Shown here piece by piece: positions 8,666 through 16,344 of a DNA stretch of 64,000 nt; positions within the stretch are counted from its first letter, which is position 1, and each line of letters starts with the position of its first letter. The stretch lies in the NCBI RefSeq assembly GCF_001269655.1, contig NZ_LHVE01000006.1:310001-374000 (forward strand). Reading direction: 5' to 3'. The notes beneath the pieces were generated by a model that was not told where the DNA came from, did no database searches, and was given only the letters and a program-made list of their open reading frames with translations. The stretch comes from Pseudomonas thivervalensis (GTDB taxonomy: Bacteria > Pseudomonadota > Gammaproteobacteria > Pseudomonadales > Pseudomonadaceae). Made by a program: the position numbers and the translations under genes.

Positions 8666-8948
8666 CTTCGTCGTCCTCATCGTCGTGGCCGCTGGTGGCC
8701 TCCACGCACTCCAGGTGGTGATCACCCGAATCGCTGGTGATGACCCAGTGATTGCAGGTTTTATCGAAGGTCGCGGCCTGCATCTGCGCCGGAGTGAAAC
8801 GCCAATGCTCGCGGGTGCGACCGTTCATGCACTCGACGTGCAACTGGTCTTGCTCGTCGAGGGAAAAATCGAACGCATGCAGCTTGTCGATGATCAGCAT
8901 GTCGCATTTGTGAAGGGCATCGAGCAGGGTGTCGGTTACGGCAGTCAT
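8652..8948 (-). CDS. Small acidic conserved protein, unknown (possibly DUF5629)
   Basis: A 98-residue cytosolic protein that I can only tentatively link to the Pseudomonas DUF5629 group. It has LLDALHKCDMLIIDKLHAFDF at the start, a central CMNGRTREHWRF segment and an acidic tail (HDDEDDEDENA). I chose ATG 8948 because the sequence from MTAVTD looks like the natural start; a longer frame runs up to 9029 and the ribosome binding site is weak. It overlaps the lactonase start, so the two are likely cotranscribed. Confidence 0.65.
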   Translation of the reverse strand: MTAVTDTLLDALHKCDMLIIDKLHAFDFSLDEQDQLHVECMNGRTREHWRFTPAQMQAATFDKTCNHWVITSDSGDHHLECVEATSGHDDEDDEDENA

Positions 8949-9047
8949 GGTGATCAGTCGGTCATTGGGAAAGCCTGCATGATAACCCAATGTCAGAGTG
9001 AGCCTTGGGCCATAAGGTTCGAAAGCCATGTTGCCTGACAGACCGCT

Positions 9048-9141
9048 ATCGCGAGCAGGCTCGCTCCCACAATTGGATCTGCGGCGAACACACCTTTCGT
9101 ATTCACCAACGATCCCCTGTGGGAGCGAGCCTGCTCGCGAT
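9048..9141. repeat. Inverted REP pair, type B
   Basis: Two facing copies of ATCGCGAGCAGGCTCGCTCCCACA with about 46 bases between them. This core differs from type A in its flanks (TGTGGGAGCGAGC). Other type B copies are at 21189, 50529, 50744, 57662 and 58356. Confidence 0.9.
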
Positions 9142-9172
9142 GGCGGCAGTCAATTGAACGTCAATGGAACTG

Positions 9173-10753
9173 TCAGAGCGCCTCGCGCCCCGGCACCCCA
9201 TCCACCAACCGCTGGATCCCCAGCGGGTTGGCGTTCTTCAGCGGCTCGGGCAGCAGGCTGTCCGGGTAGTTCTGGAAGCACACCGGACGCAGGAAGCGAT
9301 CGATCGCCAGTGTACCCACCGACGTACCACGAGCATCGGACGTCGCCGGGTATGGCCCGCCGTGCACCATCGAGTCACACACCTCCACCCCGGTCGGATA
9401 ACCGTTGAGCAGGATGCGACCAACCTTCTGTTCCAGCAACGGTGTCAACTCGCTGAACCGTTCGAAATCCGCCGGTTCGCCGATCATCGTGGCTGTCAGT
9501 TGGCCGTGCAGGCCGTTCAGCGCGGCGGTCAGTTGCGCCTGGTCGGCGACTTCGACAAACACCGTGGTCGGGCCGAACACTTCTTCTTGCAGCGCCTCGT
9601 CACCGTTGATCAGCAGGCTGGCGTCGGCCTTGAACAACTGCGGCTGGGCCTGGTTGCCCTGTTGCTCGCGCCCGGCCAGGTGTTCGATGCCCGGGTGAGC
9701 CAACAGTTTCTGCAAGCCCTTGCCGTAGCTTTGCAGCGTGCCGGCGTTGAGCATGGTCTGGGGCGCCTGGTCGCCGATCAGCGCAGCCACCTGCTGGGTG
9801 AAGGCGCTGAACTGCGGCGAGCGAATGCCGATCACCAACCCAGGGTTGGTACAGAATTGACCGCAGCCCTGCACCACCGAGGCGGTCAAGTCGCGCGCGA
9901 TGCTCTCGGCGCGGGTTTCCAGCGCCTGCGGCAATACGATCACCGGGTTGATGCTCGACATCTCGGCGAACACCGGGATCGGCTGCGGTCGTGCGGCCGC
10001 CATGTCGCACAGCGCACGGCCGCCCCTGAGGGAGCCGGTGAAGCCCACGGCCTGGATCGCCGGATGCTTGACCAGCCATTCGCCGACGCCACCGCCGTAG
10101 ATCATGTTGAACACGCCGGCCGGCATCGAGGTTTTCTCCGCCGCGCGAATGATCGCATCGGCCACGTGCTCGGCGGTCGCCATGTGGCCGCTGTGGGCCT
10201 TGAACACTACCGGGCAACCGGCCGCCAGGGCCGACGCCGTGTCGCCACCGGCAGTGGAAAATGCCAGGGGGAAGTTACTGGCGCCGAACACGGCAACCGG
10301 GCCCAGGCCGATGCGGTACTGGCGCAGGTCCGGACGCGGCAACGGCGTGCGCTCAGGCAAGGCGCGGTCGATGCGCGCGCCGTAGAAATCACCCCGGCGC
10401 AAGACTTTGGCGAACAGGCGCATCTGCCCGCTGGTACGACCGCGCTCACCCTGGATCCGTGCCGCCGGCAAGGCGGTTTCACGGCAGACCACGGCCACGA
10501 AGTCATCGCCCAAGGCATCCAGCTCATCGGCAATGGCTTCGAGGAACTCGGCCCGGCGCACCGCGCTCAGGCTGCGGTAGGCTGGATACGCCGCGGCGGC
10601 AGCCTTGGCGGCGGCGTCGACTTCTTCGGTCGTGGCCTGGACAAATTCATGGGGCAAGGCCTCGCCAGTGCTGGCGTCGACGCTCTGCAGGCGAGTCTGG
10701 CCGGCCGCGCTGCGCGCCCCACCGATGTAGTTGTGGCCAAGGATCTGGTTCAT
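9173..10753 (-). CDS. 2,5-dioxovalerate (alpha-ketoglutarate semialdehyde) dehydrogenase
   Basis: A 526-residue aldehyde dehydrogenase that oxidises 2-oxoglutarate semialdehyde to 2-oxoglutarate, the last step of pentonate and glucarate breakdown. Catalytic Cys301 (GQFCTNPG) and general base Glu264 (FAEMSS) are present, and the GNFPLAFSTAGGDTASALAAG-like cofactor segment is typical of the NADP-dependent KGSADH group. The ATG at 10753 has a perfect AAAGGAG seven bases upstream; the frame continues further but as shadow of the next gene. It is the last gene of a minus-strand run behind the FAH-fold gene (13-base gap). Confidence 0.9.
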   Translation of the reverse strand: MNQILGHNYIGGARSAAGQTRLQSVDASTGEALPHEFVQATTEEVDAAAKAAAAAYPAYRSLSAVRRAEFLEAIADELDALGDDFVAVVCRETALPAARIQGERGRTSGQMRLFAKVLRRGDFYGARIDRALPERTPLPRPDLRQYRIGLGPVAVFGASNFPLAFSTAGGDTASALAAGCPVVFKAHSGHMATAEHVADAIIRAAEKTSMPAGVFNMIYGGGVGEWLVKHPAIQAVGFTGSLRGGRALCDMAAARPQPIPVFAEMSSINPVIVLPQALETRAESIARDLTASVVQGCGQFCTNPGLVIGIRSPQFSAFTQQVAALIGDQAPQTMLNAGTLQSYGKGLQKLLAHPGIEHLAGREQQGNQAQPQLFKADASLLINGDEALQEEVFGPTTVFVEVADQAQLTAALNGLHGQLTATMIGEPADFERFSELTPLLEQKVGRILLNGYPTGVEVCDSMVHGGPYPATSDARGTSVGTLAIDRFLRPVCFQNYPDSLLPEPLKNANPLGIQRLVDGVPGREAL

Positions 10754-10766
10754 CGCAAGTCTCCTT

Positions 10767-11759
10767 TCAAAGTGTGCCGATAGTACCCGGATTGAACACC
10801 GCGTCCACCGGGGCAATGCCGTTGACCAGCGGCGCGCCGAATTCAGCCTGGCTGATTTCGAACACATCCCCCGGCTGCGTGCGGATGCCATCGGCGAACG
10901 ACAGGGTCGCGGTGCCGAAGAAGTGAACGTGGACGTCCCCCGGGCGCAGGAACTGACTGTACTTGAAGTGGTGGAACTCCAGGTTTTCGAGGCTGTGGCA
11001 CATGTTCGCCTCGCCACTGAGGAATTCGTTCTGCCACAGCACTTCGCCGTTGCGCAGGATACGACTGGTCCCGGACAGATGTTGAGGCAATTCACCCACG
11101 CGAAGTTCCGGGCCGAAACTGCAACTGCGCAGTTTCGAATGGGCCAGGTACAGGTAATTCTTGCGCTCCATCACGTGGTCGGAAAACTCGTTGCCCACGG
11201 CAAAGCCCAGGCGATAGGGCTTGCCGTCGTGGCCGATGACATACAGGCCGCTGATTTCCGGCTCTTCGCCGGCGTCTTCGGCAAAGGGCGGCAGCGGGAA
11301 CGGATGGCCCGGGCGGACCACGATGCTGCCGTCGCCCTTGTAGAACCATTCCGGTTGCACGCCGGCCTGCCCGGCCTGGGGTTTACCGCCCTCCACGCCC
11401 CACTTGAAGATGCGCATGGTGTCGGTCATGGCCGCTTCGTCGCCGGCCTGCTGGTGCATCTTGTCCCGGGCCGAGGCACTGCCCAGGTGGGTCAGGCCGG
11501 TGCCGCTGACCAACAGGTGCGCCGGGTCCGGGTGATCCAGTGGCGGCAGGATGCGCAGCTCACCGAGCAACCGGGCATAGTCATGGCTCGCCCCCAGGCC
11601 CAGACCGTTGACCTGCTGCTCAAGCTTCACGCCCGCTTCGATGGCCGCCAGCGCCAGCTCGCGCACGGTACCGGCGCCCTGCACTTCACGCACCTGATCG
11701 CCGTCGACCACACCGACGCGGCGTTCGCCGTTACTCAATTCGAACTGAACTAAACGCAT
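10767..11759 (-). CDS. FAH-fold protein, AraD1 type (probable 2-keto-3-deoxy-pentonate dehydratase)
   Basis: A 330-residue protein of the fumarylacetoacetate hydrolase superfamily, AraD1 subgroup. Signs are GTGLTHLGSASARDKMH, the metal-site region PEISGLYVIGHDGKPYRLGFAVGNEFSDH, and DVHVHFFGTATLSFADGI. In the non-phosphorylative pentose route the sugar acid is dehydrated twice; FAH-fold enzymes carry out the second dehydration in some organisms, and the adjacent semialdehyde dehydrogenase fits this. Start ATG 11759 has GGGAG upstream. The exact substrate (L-arabonate, D-xylonate or another acid derivative) is inferred from neighbours. Confidence 0.75.
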   Translation of the reverse strand: MRLVQFELSNGERRVGVVDGDQVREVQGAGTVRELALAAIEAGVKLEQQVNGLGLGASHDYARLLGELRILPPLDHPDPAHLLVSGTGLTHLGSASARDKMHQQAGDEAAMTDTMRIFKWGVEGGKPQAGQAGVQPEWFYKGDGSIVVRPGHPFPLPPFAEDAGEEPEISGLYVIGHDGKPYRLGFAVGNEFSDHVMERKNYLYLAHSKLRSCSFGPELRVGELPQHLSGTSRILRNGEVLWQNEFLSGEANMCHSLENLEFHHFKYSQFLRPGDVHVHFFGTATLSFADGIRTQPGDVFEISQAEFGAPLVNGIAPVDAVFNPGTIGTL

Positions 11760-11810
11760 GGGTTTTCTCCCTGTAAACAAAACTTGAATAGGCGTAGCAG
11801 GCTTTTGTTG

Positions 11811-11941
11811 TGTAGGAGCTGCCGAAGGCTGCGATCTTTTGATCTTTCGCTCAGGACTCAATTGTCTGGAACAAGATCGCAGCCTCGTTGCACTCGACAG
11901 CTCCTACACGCAGTCGAGCGGGAGCAAGCTCCCTCGCCACA
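11811..11941. repeat. Type C palindromic repeat plus half a type A REP
   Basis: Bases 11811-11908 form a type C element: outer arms TGTAGGAGCTG / CAGCTCCTACA, inner arms around GCTGCGATCTTTTGATC / AACAAGATCGCAGC. A single type A half (GGAGCAAGCTCCCTCGCCAC) follows directly to 11941. It separates the FAH-fold gene from the MFS gene, so these two may not share one transcript without readthrough. Confidence 0.85.
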
Positions 11942-11969
11942 AAAGCGCTCTTCCACAATTGCAATAAGT

Positions 11970-13292
11970 TCAGGTACGCGTCGCCCCGCGGGCACTGGCG
12001 GCGAACTGGTCCGCCGGCAACACATGCTTGCGCTCCAAAAGGCGATAGACCACGCCGGTCAACACCAGGCCGAACACCATCACGCAAGACAGGAAATACA
12101 GCCCCGAAGCCAGGTTACCGGTGTACTCCTTCAGCGCACCGATCACGAACGGGCCGATGTAGCCGCCCAGGTTGCCCACCGAGTTGATCAGCGCAATGCC
12201 CGCCGCCGCACTGGCGCCGGCAAAGAACCGTCCCGGCAAGGTCCAGAACACCGCCGTGCAGGAAAACAGCGCGAACGCCACCAGGCACAGCGCGGCCAGT
12301 TGCAACACCGGCACCGACAACCAGGCACTGAGGAACAGACCGATGGCACCCAGTACGTACAACACGGCCAAGTGACCGTAGCGGTCGTTCAAGCGGTCGG
12401 AACTGCGGGGAATGATCAGCAGGCCGACGATGCCGAAAATGTACGGCACCGACGACACGAAACCGGTCACCAGATCGCTGCCGCCGAACTGCTTGATCAG
12501 CGTCGGCAACCACAGGCCCAGGCCGTAGATGCTCAAGGTCACCGGCAGATAGAACAGCGCCAGCAGCAGAACACGCTTGTCCTTGAGGGCATGCAGCGGA
12601 TTGCCGTGGCGGGTCTGGCCGTATTCCTGCTGGTCCTTTTTCAACTCACCGGACAGCCAGTCCTTCTCGGCCTGGTCCATCCATTTCACCTGTTGCGGGC
12701 CATCCGGCAGGTAGCGCAGCACCGGCCAGGTCAACAGCACCGCCGGCAGGCCGATGACGATGAACAGCCACTGCCAGCCGTGCAGGCCGAGGATGCCGTC
12801 CATGCCCAGCAAGCCGCCGGACACCGGGCCGGTGATCATCATCGCGATGGGTTGGGAGAGAATGAACAGGCCCAGGATCTTGCCGCGATGGCGCACCGGG
12901 AACCACTGGGTGATGTAGTACAGCACGCCCGGGAAGAACCCGGCTTCGGCCGCACCCAGCAAAAAGCGCATCACATAGAAGCTGTGAGGCCCCTGGACGA
13001 AGGCCATGCCGATGGTGATGGCGCCCCAGGTGACCATGATCCGAGCGAACCAGCGCCGGGCACCGAAGCGCTCCAGCATCAGGTTGCTGGGGATCTCCAG
13101 CAGGAAATAACCGATGAAAAACAGCCCGGCACCCAGGCCGTAGGCAGCGTCGCCGATGCCGATGTCGGCCCCCATGTGCAGCTTGGCAAAGCCCACCGCG
13201 GAACGGTCCACGTAGGCGATCAGGTACAGCAGGATCAGGAAGGGAATCAGTTTCAGCGTAATGCGGCGAATAAGCCGCAATTCCTGGCTCAT
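11970..13292 (-). CDS. MFS transporter, anion:cation symporter family (sugar-acid uptake)
   Basis: A 440-residue inner-membrane carrier with twelve predicted helices. It has the ACS-family signature near helix 1 (YLIAYVDRSAVGFAKLHM) and helix 4 (FLLGAAEAGFFPGVLYYITQWFP), close to tartrate, glucarate and galactonate porters. The ATG at 13292 has GGAG nine bases upstream. It is transcribed away from the dehydratase gene from a shared 193-base region with two FadR-type operators, so it is probably the uptake system for the acid that this locus breaks down. Confidence 0.88.
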   Translation of the reverse strand: MSQELRLIRRITLKLIPFLILLYLIAYVDRSAVGFAKLHMGADIGIGDAAYGLGAGLFFIGYFLLEIPSNLMLERFGARRWFARIMVTWGAITIGMAFVQGPHSFYVMRFLLGAAEAGFFPGVLYYITQWFPVRHRGKILGLFILSQPIAMMITGPVSGGLLGMDGILGLHGWQWLFIVIGLPAVLLTWPVLRYLPDGPQQVKWMDQAEKDWLSGELKKDQQEYGQTRHGNPLHALKDKRVLLLALFYLPVTLSIYGLGLWLPTLIKQFGGSDLVTGFVSSVPYIFGIVGLLIIPRSSDRLNDRYGHLAVLYVLGAIGLFLSAWLSVPVLQLAALCLVAFALFSCTAVFWTLPGRFFAGASAAAGIALINSVGNLGGYIGPFVIGALKEYTGNLASGLYFLSCVMVFGLVLTGVVYRLLERKHVLPADQFAASARGATRT

Positions 13293-13384
13293 GGGACCGG
13301 TCTCCGATTGTTGTTGTTATGGAACCTCGGGGGATTTCTCTCGCGCATGACCGCCAGGACAACCCCTCCGTTGAATCGGACTAT

Positions 13385-13397
13385 ATAGTAATACTAT
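13385..13397. promoter_or_regulatory. FadR-type operator, upstream copy
   Basis: ATAGTAATACTAT is a perfect palindrome around a central A and fits the FadR-subfamily GntR consensus TnGTnnnACnA. It lies in the divergent MFS/dehydratase promoter region, 92 bases from the MFS start. Confidence 0.65.
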
Positions 13398-13459
13398 TTA
13401 CCCAACAACACTTCCAAACCGCACAAATTGCGCTTATGTTACGCTTCAGCTAGAACAAT

Positions 13460-13472
13460 ATAGTCATACAAT
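13460..13472. promoter_or_regulatory. FadR-type operator, dehydratase-proximal copy
   Basis: ATAGTCATACAAT matches the other copy at 11 of 13 positions and also fits TnGTnnnACnA. It ends 13 bases before the dehydratase ATG, a position suited to repression. The distance between the two sites is 75 bases, about seven helical turns. Confidence 0.65.
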
Positions 13473-13485
13473 AAGAGAATCGATC

Positions 13486-15222
13486 ATGTCTGATAAGAAA
13501 CCCTCCCTGCGCTCGGCCCAATGGTTTGGCACCGCCGACAAAAACGGCTTCATGTACCGCAGCTGGATGAAAAATCAGGGCATCGCCGACCATCAGTTCC
13601 ACGGCAAGCCGATCATCGGCATCTGCAACACCTGGTCGGAGCTGACGCCGTGCAACGCGCACTTCCGGCAAATTGCCGAGCACGTCAAGCGCGGCGTGAT
13701 CGAGGCCGGGGGGTTCCCGGTGGAATTCCCGGTGTTCTCCAACGGCGAATCGAACCTGCGCCCCACCGCCATGCTGACCCGCAACCTGGCGAGCATGGAC
13801 GTGGAAGAGGCGATTCGCGGCAACCCGATCGACGGCGTGGTGCTGCTCACCGGTTGCGACAAGACCACCCCGGCGCTACTGATGGGCGCTGCCAGTTGCG
13901 ACGTGCCGGCCATCGTTGTCACCGGTGGGCCGATGCTCAACGGCAAGCACAAGGGCCAGGACATCGGTTCGGGCACCGTGGTCTGGCAATTGAGCGAGCA
14001 GGTCAAGGCCGGCACCATCACCATCGACGATTTCCTCGCGGCCGAGGGCGGCATGTCCCGCTCGGCCGGCACCTGCAACACCATGGGCACGGCCTCGACC
14101 ATGGCCTGCATGGCTGAAGCCCTCGGCACTTCCCTGCCCCACAACGCGGCGATTCCGGCCGTGGACGCACGCCGTTATGTGCTGGCCCACATGTCCGGCA
14201 TGCGTGCCGTGGAAATGGTCCGTGAAGACCTGAAGCTGTCGAAGATCCTGACCAAGGAAGCCTTCGAAAACGCGATTCGAGTCAACGCGGCCATCGGCGG
14301 CTCGACCAACGCGGTGATCCACCTCAAGGCCATTGCCGGACGCATCGGCGTGCAACTGGACCTGGACGACTGGACCCGCATTGGTCGCGGCATGCCGACC
14401 ATCGTCGACTTGCAACCGTCCGGGCGTTTCCTGATGGAAGAGTTCTACTATGCCGGCGGCCTGCCCGCCGTGCTGCGACGCCTCGGCGAAGCCAACCTGA
14501 TTCCCCATCCGAACGCCTTGACCGTCAACGGCAAGAGCCTCGGCGACAACACCAAGGACGCACCGATCTACGGCCAGGACGAAGTCATCCGCACCCTGGA
14601 CAACCCGATCCGCGCCGACGGCGGTATCTGCGTGCTGCGCGGTAACCTGGCGCCGCTGGGCGCGGTGCTCAAGCCTTCCGCCGCCACGCCTGAGCTGATG
14701 CAGCATCGCGGCCGGGCCGTGGTGTTCGAGGACTTCGACGAGTACAAGGCACGGATCAACGACCCGGAACTGGATGTCGACGCCGACTCGATCCTGGTGA
14801 TGAAAAACTGCGGGCCGAAGGGTTACCCGGGCATGGCTGAAGTGGGCAACATGGGCTTGCCGGCCAAGCTGCTGGCCCAGGGCGTGACGGACATGGTGCG
14901 GATTTCCGACGCACGCATGAGCGGCACCGCCTACGGCACAGTGGTGCTGCACGTGGCACCGGAAGCCGCCGCCGGCGGACCTTTGGCGGCAGTGAAGGAA
15001 GGCGACTGGATCGAGCTCGATTGCGCCAGCGGCCGCCTGCACCTGGACATCCCGGACGCCGAACTCGCCGCGCGCCTGGCCGACCTCGCGCCACCGCAAC
15101 AACTGCTGGTGGGTGGCTATCGCCAACTGTACATCGACCACGTCCTGCAAGCGGACCAGGGTTGTGACTTCGACTTCCTGGTCGGCTGCCGCGGCGCCGA
15201 GGTGCCTCGCCACTCTCACTGA
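13486..15222 (+). CDS. IlvD/Edd-family sugar-acid dehydratase (L-arabonate dehydratase-like)
   Basis: A 578-residue cytosolic dehydratase. The three cysteines that bind the 2Fe-2S cluster are at 56 (ELTPCN), 124 (TGCDKTTP) and 197 (GTCNTMGT), close to 59/127/200 of the Rhizobium L-arabinonate dehydratase, and the length is nearly the same. AAIGGSTNAVIHL and MKNCGPKGYPGMAEVGNM are family blocks, and DARMSGTAYGTVV is near the C-terminus. It should make 2-keto-3-deoxy-pentonate, feeding the FAH-fold enzyme and the semialdehyde dehydrogenase. A ribosome binding site (AAGAGAA) lies before ATG 13486. Substrate choice among pentonates is inferred. Confidence 0.85.
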   Translation: MSDKKPSLRSAQWFGTADKNGFMYRSWMKNQGIADHQFHGKPIIGICNTWSELTPCNAHFRQIAEHVKRGVIEAGGFPVEFPVFSNGESNLRPTAMLTRNLASMDVEEAIRGNPIDGVVLLTGCDKTTPALLMGAASCDVPAIVVTGGPMLNGKHKGQDIGSGTVVWQLSEQVKAGTITIDDFLAAEGGMSRSAGTCNTMGTASTMACMAEALGTSLPHNAAIPAVDARRYVLAHMSGMRAVEMVREDLKLSKILTKEAFENAIRVNAAIGGSTNAVIHLKAIAGRIGVQLDLDDWTRIGRGMPTIVDLQPSGRFLMEEFYYAGGLPAVLRRLGEANLIPHPNALTVNGKSLGDNTKDAPIYGQDEVIRTLDNPIRADGGICVLRGNLAPLGAVLKPSAATPELMQHRGRAVVFEDFDEYKARINDPELDVDADSILVMKNCGPKGYPGMAEVGNMGLPAKLLAQGVTDMVRISDARMSGTAYGTVVLHVAPEAAAGGPLAAVKEGDWIELDCASGRLHLDIPDAELAARLADLAPPQQLLVGGYRQLYIDHVLQADQGCDFDFLVGCRGAEVPRHSH

Positions 15223-15229
15223 CCCGCTA

Positions 15230-15375
15230 TGAGGAGCTGTGTAGGAGCGGTGTAGGAGCTGTGTAGGAGCTGTCGAGTGCAACGAGGCTGCGATCTTTCC
15301 CAATACACTTGAATCTCAAGCGAAAGATCAAAAGATCAAAAGATCAAAAGATCGCAGCCTTCGGCAGCTCCTACA
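15230..15375. repeat. Type C repeat with two tandem expansions
   Basis: This copy of the type C element starts with three direct 11-base units (TGTAGGAGCKG, after a diverged TGAGGAGCTG) and holds four 8-base units of AAAGATCA at 15323-15354; other copies have one outer unit and one or two inner ones. It ends in GCAGCTCCTACACA. It fills most of the gap between the dehydratase and the regulator. Confidence 0.85.
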
Positions 15376-15498
15376 CAAATCCAGCGGGACCAATCTCTGG
15401 CCACAAGGTCACCAGCCCCAAGGGTTTGACCTGATGAATATCCGCCGCGCCTGCTATCATGCGCAGCACTCCCCTCGCACAGGATCGCGCCGCGCCCC

Positions 15499-16218
15499 AT
15501 GGATTACCGCAAACCCTCCGACCGCAAAAGCATGCACGCGCGCATCGTCCAGGAACTGGGCATGCAGATCGTCTCCGGGCGTTTCAAGCCGGACGACAAA
15601 CTGCCCGCCGAAGCCTTGTTGTGCGAAGAGTATGCGGTCAGCCGCCCGGTGCTGCGCGAAGCCACGCGGGTGCTGGTCGCCAAGGGCCTGGTGTATTCGC
15701 GCCCGCGGGTGGGCACGGTGGTCAAGGCCCGTCGGGAATGGCACATGCTCGACCCGGATGTGCTGCATTGGCTGATGCAGAGCAGCCCGCAGAATGAATT
15801 TTTCAACCTGCTGACCAGCGTGCGCAGCATCATCGAACCGGCCGCCGCCGCCCTTGCCGCACAGTTCGCCGACGAGGCCGACATCGCCGCCATCCGTGAA
15901 GCCTACCAGCGCATGGAAGCGGCCCCGACCCCCGAGGCCGTGCTGCAACCGGACCTGGACTTCCACAGCCGCATCGCCGATGCCACCCACAACGACCTGC
16001 TCGCCAACCTCTGCAACATGTTGTCGGTGGCCATCGCCGAAGCCCTCAAGCACTCCAACCAGCGGCCCAACCTGCATGAGCTGGCGATGCCGCGACACAA
16101 GGCGATCCTCACCGCCATCGAGAACCGCGACGCCCTCGGCGCCCGCCATGCCACGCTGGTGCAACTGGACGATGCCCGCAGCGCACTGAATGTGGTGCTG
16201 GGCAGCGATCCCGCCTGA
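15499..16218 (+). CDS. FadR/GntR-family regulator of the sugar-acid locus
   Basis: A 239-residue regulator. The N-terminal winged helix (RIVQELGMQIVSGRFKP, then EYAVSRPVLREATRVL and RPRVGTVV) is GntR type; the C-terminal FCD domain has the metal-binding pattern DLDFHSRIADATHN with later His residues (HELAMPRHKAIL). FadR-subfamily proteins bind TnGTnnnACnA palindromes, exactly the two sites in front of the dehydratase gene, so it is the natural regulator of this locus. ATG 15499 was chosen as it gives the usual short N-terminal arm; no strong ribosome binding site is seen. Confidence 0.9.
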   Translation: MDYRKPSDRKSMHARIVQELGMQIVSGRFKPDDKLPAEALLCEEYAVSRPVLREATRVLVAKGLVYSRPRVGTVVKARREWHMLDPDVLHWLMQSSPQNEFFNLLTSVRSIIEPAAAALAAQFADEADIAAIREAYQRMEAAPTPEAVLQPDLDFHSRIADATHNDLLANLCNMLSVAIAEALKHSNQRPNLHELAMPRHKAILTAIENRDALGARHATLVQLDDARSALNVVLGSDPA

Positions 16219-16251
16219 TCCATCCCAGATACCACGCCCCGCGCTCGTCCA

Positions 16252-16271
16252 GGTGGTAGGTATGTACCACC
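16252..16271. promoter_or_regulatory. Inverted repeat GGTGGTA-N6-TACCACC
   Basis: A perfect 7-base inverted repeat around six bases, with an overlapping smaller palindrome GGTATGTACC. It lies 34 bases after the regulator stop and 73 bases before the giant gene. It could be an operator of the latter or a weak hairpin terminator of the former; no T tract follows. Confidence 0.4.
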
Positions 16272-16344
16272 CACACGGAATAGAGGAGTCGATACTTTTC
16301 TCGTCGTCATTCAGACGGCCATGAAATTATGAAAAGGACTTCTC

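Noticed and set aside
7157..8740. 527-residue plus-strand open frame antisense to the lactonase
   Set aside because: It is a GC-rich shadow of the real minus-strand gene, has no ribosome binding site and no recognisable domain.
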